A stretch of 8,554 nt of DNA from Candidatus Methanovirga meridionalis (GTDB taxonomy: Archaea; Methanobacteriota; Methanobacteria; Methanobacteriales; Methanobacteriaceae), in contig JAITPS010000054.1 of assembly GCA_031289325.1 (NCBI GenBank), positions 1 through 8,554 of the forward strand. Reading direction: 5' to 3'. Shown here piece after piece: positions 5,667 through 8,554 of the stretch. A program made the translations under genes and the position numbers. The stretch's first letter is position 1; the number at the start of each line of letters is the position of its first letter. The notes below the pieces were generated by a model, which was not told the origin of the DNA, made no database searches, and saw nothing but the letters and a program-made list of their open reading frames with translations.

Positions 5667-6229
5667 TTATATTTATTAAAAATTGTTTATATTTATTAAA
5701 AATTGTTTATATTTATTAAAAATTGTTTATATTAATTGAAATTTATTTATATTTATTAAAAATTGTTTATATTAATTGAAATTTATTTATATTTATTAAA
5801 AATTTGTTTATATTAATTGAAAATTGTTTATATTTATTAAAATTTATTTATGTTAATTGAAAATTGTTTATATTAATTGAAAATTATTTATATTAATTGA
5901 AAATTATTTATATTAATTGAAAATTATTTATATTTATTAAAAATTATTTATATTTATTAAAAATTATTTATATTAATTTAAAATTGTTTATATTTATTAA
6001 ATTTTATTTATATTTATTAAAATTTATTTATATTAATTGAAAATTGTTTATATTAATTAAAAATTGTTTATATTTATTAAATTTTATTTATATTAATTTA
6101 AAATTTATTTATATTAATTAAAAAATTGTTTATATTAATTTAAAATTTATTTATATTAATTAAAAATTATTTATATTAATTAAAAATTATTTATATTAAT
6201 TAAAAATTATTTATATTAATTGAAATTTA
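5666..6229. repeat. 28-copy ~20-bp AT-only tandem array
   Basis: I count 28 head-to-tail copies of a unit close to TTTATATTTATTAAAAATTG or TTTATATTAATTGAAAATTG. Most are exactly 20 bp, with a few 21-bp copies late in the array. Two core types alternate irregularly: ATATTTATTAAA and ATATTAATTGAA (also ATTAATTAAA and ATTAATTTAAA). Early units carry the TTTATT core and later units mostly TTAATT, with terminal G changing to A, so the array shows its own internal history. There is no coding potential. The 20-bp period, about two helical turns, should produce phased A-tracts and intrinsic curvature. Confidence 0.95.
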
Positions 6230-6710
6230 AAATTAGATATTTTTATAAAATGATATTTGAAATTAAATAATTTAATGAAAAATTTATCACTCAAAATTTA
6301 AGAACTTTAGCATAGTAACTATAAATAAATATAAATACTTATAACCTTAAGAATATAATGATAGTTGAAATGATTCATGTTTTGAAATGATTCATGTTTA
6401 AATTGAAATCAGCATATTAATCATAATGGATAAATTAAAACTAATTAAATAAATAAAAATCTATTTTTAATAGAATTATAGTTAAAATAAAAGAAAATCA
6501 TTCTAATAGATTAAAAATAAGGGTGGAAACATTATTTTTCACTTATTATCAATAAATCATAACTGAAACTGAGCAACAATTCCAAAATTGATGAAAAAAT
6601 CATTGTTTTTCTATGTTTATGCATGAATACATATTTAATGGTGTTTAACTTTTATATCAATTTATATCATGAAAAATCATTGTTGCTCATTGATATTAAT
6701 TAAAAAATTT
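6230..6710. other. Intergenic stretch with hairpins and short repeats, no gene seen
   Basis: No frame with a ribosome binding site is visible. A 17-bp tandem duplication (TGAAATGATTCATGTTT) lies at 6366-6382 and 6383-6399. AAAAATAA (6513-6520) pairs with TTATTTTT (6532-6539) around an 11-base GGGTGGAAACA loop. TGAGCAACAAT (6570-6580) has its exact reverse complement at 6679-6689. ATGAAAAA-TCATTGTT occurs near 6591 and 6669. The region is upstream of the STAS gene and may hold a small RNA or regulatory sites; nothing known was recognised. Confidence 0.55.
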
Positions 6711-6714
6711 CTTA

Positions 6715-6766
6715 TTTACAGCAATGTACATCGTTTTACAGCAGTGTACATTTAATAATAGTACAC
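6715..6766. promoter_or_regulatory. Operator-like TGTAC repeats before the STAS gene
   Basis: TTTACAGCAATGTACAT (6715-6731) and TTTACAGCAGTGTACAT (6735-6751) differ at one base and are exactly 20 bp apart. GTGTAC (6744-6749) is answered by GTACAC at 6761-6766, an inverted repeat with an 11-base spacer. The TGTACA cores are themselves palindromic. The set ends just before the TATA-like sequence at 6774-6790, the expected place for a regulator of the STAS/RsbW-like operon. Confidence 0.6.
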
Positions 6767-6773
6767 ATAATAA

Positions 6774-6790
6774 TATAAAATATAAATATC
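6774..6790 (+). promoter_or_regulatory. Putative TATA box of the STAS/RsbW-like operon
   Basis: TATAAAATATAAATATC contains box A-like matches. A start about 25 bases downstream falls near 6806-6811, before the GGTGA ribosome binding site at 6814-6818 and the ATG at 6827. This agrees with the chosen start codon. Confidence 0.5.
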
Positions 6791-6813
6791 ATAACATTTG
6801 AAAAGGCATTGAT

Positions 6814-6818
6814 GGTGA
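6814..6818 (+). promoter_or_regulatory. Ribosome binding site GGTGA deciding the STAS start
   Basis: GGTGA is eight bases before the ATG at 6827. The in-frame ATG at 6812 and TTG at 6809 lie upstream of or within this site and have only a weak AAGG before them, so 6827 is preferred. Confidence 0.6.
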
Positions 6819-6826
6819 CTTATTAT

Positions 6827-7126
6827 ATGAACATTAAGAAAAAAGTAGATAATGATAAAATAACTGTTGAACTTAGTGGAAGATTAGACAATGGTTCATC
6901 TCATGAGTTAGAAAAAGAATTAAATGAAAATATATCTGAAATAAATGAACTGATTTTCGATTTCAAAAATTTAGAATACATCTCAAGTTCAGGACTTCGA
7001 GTAATTCTTACATTGAAAAAAGAAATGGAGAAATCAGGGAAAAAGTTAATTATTAAGAATACGAATGAATTTATAATAGATATTTTTAAAACTACCAATA
7101 TAATTAAGCTTTTAGATATTCAATGA
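6827..7126 (+). CDS. STAS-domain anti-sigma-factor-antagonist-like protein
   Basis: The 99-residue protein is a single STAS domain as in SpoIIAA/RsbV. It has VELSGRLDNGSSHELEKEL at residues 14-32, the LIFDFKNLEYISSSGLRVIL block at 42-61, and a C-terminal helix. Ser55, directly before Gly56, aligns with the serine that the partner kinase phosphorylates in bacteria. In the bacterial scheme the unphosphorylated form binds the RsbW-type kinase and frees its target. Archaea have no bacterial sigma factor, so the target here is unknown. The ATG at 6827 is chosen because GGTGA lies eight bases upstream; a start at 6812 would add five residues. It is 30 bp before the RsbW-like gene and co-transcribed by inference. 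Confidence 0.9.
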   Translation: MNIKKKVDNDKITVELSGRLDNGSSHELEKELNENISEINELIFDFKNLEYISSSGLRVILTLKKEMEKSGKKLIIKNTNEFIIDIFKTTNIIKLLDIQ

Positions 7127-7156
7127 TAAAATATAAGGAAAATAAAAGGTGAAAAT

Positions 7157-7909
7157 ATGTTTAATAATCATTCTTTAGAAATGGAAAACAGTTCAATTGA
7201 AGTATTTGGGTGTATAAACGAGGAACATTTTTCATACATTCTATCCTATGAAAATCCCAACTATGAATCATATAAAACAAATTCAAATTTTATTCCTGAA
7301 ATAAGGAACAATCAAAAATATCCTATCTGTGAAACAAAGACTAACAATTTAACATTAAAACCTAATAAGAAAAATAAGAAAAATAAGAAAAAATTAGAAA
7401 ATTATGATAATTCATTTGAAAAAGACTATGATAATTCATTTGAAAGCAATAAAACTTACATTGAAGAACTTTCCAATAGAATCACTGTTAATGCAAAAAT
7501 TGAAGAATTGATGAAAATCCAATCATTTATTGATGAAAGTTTAAATCATTTAAAAGTATCTAACACATTTAAATTAGAATTAAAACTTGTTATAGAGGAA
7601 ACATTTACAAACATAGTAAAACATGGATATCCAGAGGAAATAAGGAAAAACAAAACAACCATTAAATCAGACCATGAAATTAAAGATAAAAAAGTATATA
7701 TTTCACATGAAATTGAAGGAAATAATTTAACACTATGTATCATTGACAATGGAATTAAATTCAACCCTTTAATAGAAAATTCAAACCTAAGCATTGATAA
7801 AACTATAGGTGGATTAGGACTCATTCTTATAAAAGATAAAGTTGATGATATTAACTATGAAAATAAAAATAATCAAAACATATCATACCTTAAAAAAATA
7901 ATTAAATAA
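7157..7909 (+). CDS. RsbW-like GHKL ATPase (anti-sigma-factor-type serine kinase)
   Basis: The C-terminal half (about residues 105-250) is an RsbW/SpoIIAB-type HATPase domain. The N box is LELKLVIEETFTNIVKHGY (140-158) with Glu148 and Asn152; the G1 box is IIDNG (195-199), followed by KFNPL; and IGGLGLILIKDKVDDINYE (217-235) is the G2 box. Such proteins bind ATP and phosphorylate the STAS partner encoded just upstream. The segment between the N and G1 boxes (about 159-185) looks longer than usual. The first 104 residues match nothing I know: Asn/Glu-rich sequence, then KKNKKNKKK (71-79), then YDNSFE twice (83-88, 91-96). GGTGA precedes the ATG by four bases. No SpoIIE/RsbU-type phosphatase gene is in the window. 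Confidence 0.87.
   Translation: MFNNHSLEMENSSIEVFGCINEEHFSYILSYENPNYESYKTNSNFIPEIRNNQKYPICETKTNNLTLKPNKKNKKNKKKLENYDNSFEKDYDNSFESNKTYIEELSNRITVNAKIEELMKIQSFIDESLNHLKVSNTFKLELKLVIEETFTNIVKHGYPEEIRKNKTTIKSDHEIKDKKVYISHEIEGNNLTLCIIDNGIKFNPLIENSNLSIDKTIGGLGLILIKDKVDDINYENKNNQNISYLKKIIK
7403..7444 (+). repeat. 24-bp-period coding repeat (YDNSFE twice)
   Basis: TATGATAATTCATTTGAAA occurs at 7403-7421 and again at 7427-7445 in the same frame, encoding YDNSFEK and YDNSFES. It sits in the linker before the ATPase domain and follows a Lys/Asn-rich run made of AATAAGAAA-type repeats. Both look like replication-slippage products. Confidence 0.85.
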
Positions 7910-7943
7910 AAATTATTGTGTATGAAATAATGTTTGTAAGTAC

Positions 7944-7962
7944 AGAAAAACTTCGTTTTTCT
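7944..7962 (+). terminator. Hairpin after the RsbW-like gene, possible terminator
   Basis: AGAAAAAC (7944-7951) pairs perfectly with GTTTTTCT (7955-7962) around a three-base TTC loop. The 3' arm is U-rich in the transcript. It lies 35 bp after the stop of the RsbW-like gene, a good place for transcription to end. Confidence 0.55.
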
Positions 7963-7963
7963 A

Positions 7964-8037
7964 ATTGAAATAAAAAATTTCAATACAGGAAAATCAAAGA
8001 TTTGTTATCGAAGGTAACTTAAATATCAAAGATTTTC
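7964..8037. other. Chain of further small hairpins
   Basis: ATTGAAAT (7964-7971) pairs with ATTTCAAT (7977-7984) around AAAAA. AAATC-AAA-GATTT folds at 7991-8003, GTTATC-GAA-GGTAAC at 8004-8018 (one wobble), and GAAAATC (7989-7995) also has its complement GATTTTC at 8031-8037. ATCAAAGATTT occurs twice (7993-8003, 8025-8035). Four or five perfect small stems in 95 bp exceed what the background shows. The function is unknown. Confidence 0.5.
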
Positions 8038-8130
8038 TAATTAAACAAGTTCAATAATGAGATTTTTTATATTACACCATAAATATTAAATTTTTAATTA
8101 AAAAAATTATAATTATTATTTGTAAATAAT
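8038..8130. other. AT-rich stretch between hairpins and intron end
   Basis: No gene or RNA feature is recognised. It would be the sequence directly 3' of the minus-strand group II intron, so it should contain the 3' exon junction, but no known gene is recognisable in it. Confidence 0.5.
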
Positions 8131-8141
8131 GTCGGATAAAA

Positions 8142-8161
8142 TTAGGAGGTTTCCCTCCTAA
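8142..8161 (-). ncRNA. Domain VI-like hairpin
   Basis: TTAGGAGG and CCTCCTAA form a perfect eight-base stem with a GAAA loop, ten bases after domain V. In group II introns domain VI carries the branch-point adenosine 7-8 bases from the intron end. Here the AATTTTAT that follows the stem offers candidate adenosines, but I cannot fix the bulged one. Confidence 0.6.
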
Positions 8162-8171
8162 CCTCTCCTAA

Positions 8172-8205
8172 GAACGGCTCGTGTCACTTTCATGACAAAC
8201 CGCTC
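8172..8205 (-). ncRNA. Group II intron domain V
   Basis: The 34-nt minus-strand segment begins GAGCGG and ends CCGTTC. Positions 1-8 pair with 27-34 (including the catalytic AGC triad at 2-4 and its G-U pair), a two-base CG bulge sits at 25-26, and positions 9-14 pair with 19-24 around a GAAA tetraloop at 15-18. Length, triad, bulge and loop all match the domain V consensus exactly. Confidence 0.88.
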
Positions 8206-8554
8206 AAGCATATCTTTATCTGTTAGTGTGAGAATCTTCGTTTAAATTTACGGGGATTCATTCACACTTTCAGCACGTTATATCCGCTTTTGTAAACTTA
8301 TCTATATACTTTTCAATCTTAATCCAAATGGATATCAGACCAAATAGTAGTGTATGGGGTTGAGGACTTCAAAGTATTTGAAGTTTTCATCTTCTGACCA
8401 CCATTCTTTTAATAAAATTTACTTTTCGTTTTATAAAACATGTTATACACCAATTGAAATTCAGCAATATTTCTATTCCATTCACAAGGAATGGTATCCG
8501 TTCACAGTTATTGTATTCTTCGATTTCCTGCTACCTTTCGGTTAATAACGGCAT

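Larger units (their letters stand above)
8131..8554 (-). mobile_element. 3' part of a group II intron, no reverse transcriptase frame
   Basis: The end of a group II intron ribozyme lies on the minus strand and runs off the window. Domain V (8172-8205) is complete, followed by a domain VI-like hairpin at 8142-8161. Upstream in intron orientation come further stems: an 11-bp stem with a two-base bulge (8226-8236 with 8255-8267), ACTTCAAA/TTTGAAGT (8366-8384), CCATTC/GAATGG (8479-8495), and GTTATT/AATAAC (8507-8512 with 8544-8549) enclosing ACC-GAAA-GGT with a GNRA loop. All three minus-strand frames are full of stops, so the intron-encoded protein that usually occupies domain IV is absent here. 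GC content is higher than in the flanks, consistent with acquisition. The exact 3' end (about 8131-8140) is not fixed. Confidence 0.75.

Noticed and set aside
5666..6229. CRISPR array
   Set aside because: Units are contiguous with no unique spacers and no cas genes are near; it is a simple tandem repeat.
6519..6533. Origin recognition box around GGGTGGAAAC
   Set aside because: Only a short resemblance to archaeal ORB cores, single copy, and no cdc6/orc1 gene nearby.
6809..6826. TTG at 6809 or ATG at 6812 as the STAS start
   Set aside because: They lie before or within the GGTGA site and near the predicted transcription start; ATG 6827 fits the family N-terminus.
6901..7098. 65-codon minus-strand frame
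   Set aside because: Antisense shadow of the STAS gene.
7546..7824. 92-codon minus-strand frame
   Set aside because: Antisense shadow of the ATPase domain, which has all its motifs on the plus strand.
8354..8545. 63-codon plus-strand frame
   Set aside because: Antisense to structured group II intron RNA; no ribosome binding site, no recognisable protein features.

Overview
The window comes from a very AT-rich archaeon. The minus strand carries archaeal or eukaryote-type information genes: aIF6, ribosomal proteins eL31, eL39 and eS19, a PDCD5 homologue and the RNase P subunit Rpp21/Rnp4. Their start codons follow Shine-Dalgarno (SD) sequences such as GGAG and GGTGA, as is common in methanogens. 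Extreme AT content, long AT-only intergenic arrays and this gene set suggest a member of the Methanobacteriales (Methanobrevibacter- or Methanosphaera-like). That placement is inference; no rRNA is present.

Layout. 1-443: AT-only tandem repeats. 444-3244, all minus strand: a translation cluster transcribed in the order rps19e, PDCD5 homologue, PP-loop ATPase, rpl39e, rpl31e, aIF6. The eL39 gene (51 codons, 1431-1586) is short and easy to miss. The PDCD5 gene appears to begin at an ATC codon. 3245-4108: a hairpin and short repeats before rps19e, then low-complexity arrays. 4109-4721, minus: rnp4 and a yhbY-like CRM gene that overlap. 4939-5313, minus: a small PH-like protein of unknown role. 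5314-6808: 1.5 kb with a possible decayed gene fragment, a 28-copy array of a roughly 20-bp unit, and a structured region that ends in an operator-like set of TGTAC repeats. 6827-7909, plus: a two-gene operon of a STAS-domain anti-sigma-antagonist-like protein and an RsbW-like ATPase with an unusual N-terminal half. 7910-8130: a chain of small hairpins. 8131-8554, minus: the 3' part of a group II intron with a well-formed domain V and no reverse transcriptase frame within the visible 420 bases.

The minus-strand genes serve ribosome and tRNA maturation: S19e, eL31 and eL39 as ribosomal proteins, aIF6 as a 60S/50S anti-association factor, Rnp4 in tRNA 5' processing, and YhbY-like CRM proteins in rRNA or intron RNA binding. 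The plus-strand pair is a bacterial-style partner-switching module. Archaea have no bacterial sigma factors, so its target is unknown. The most notable items are the ATC start, the ORF-less intron end, the 28-copy array, the possible IS200/IS605-type hairpin before rps19e, and the TGTAC operator before the partner-switching genes.
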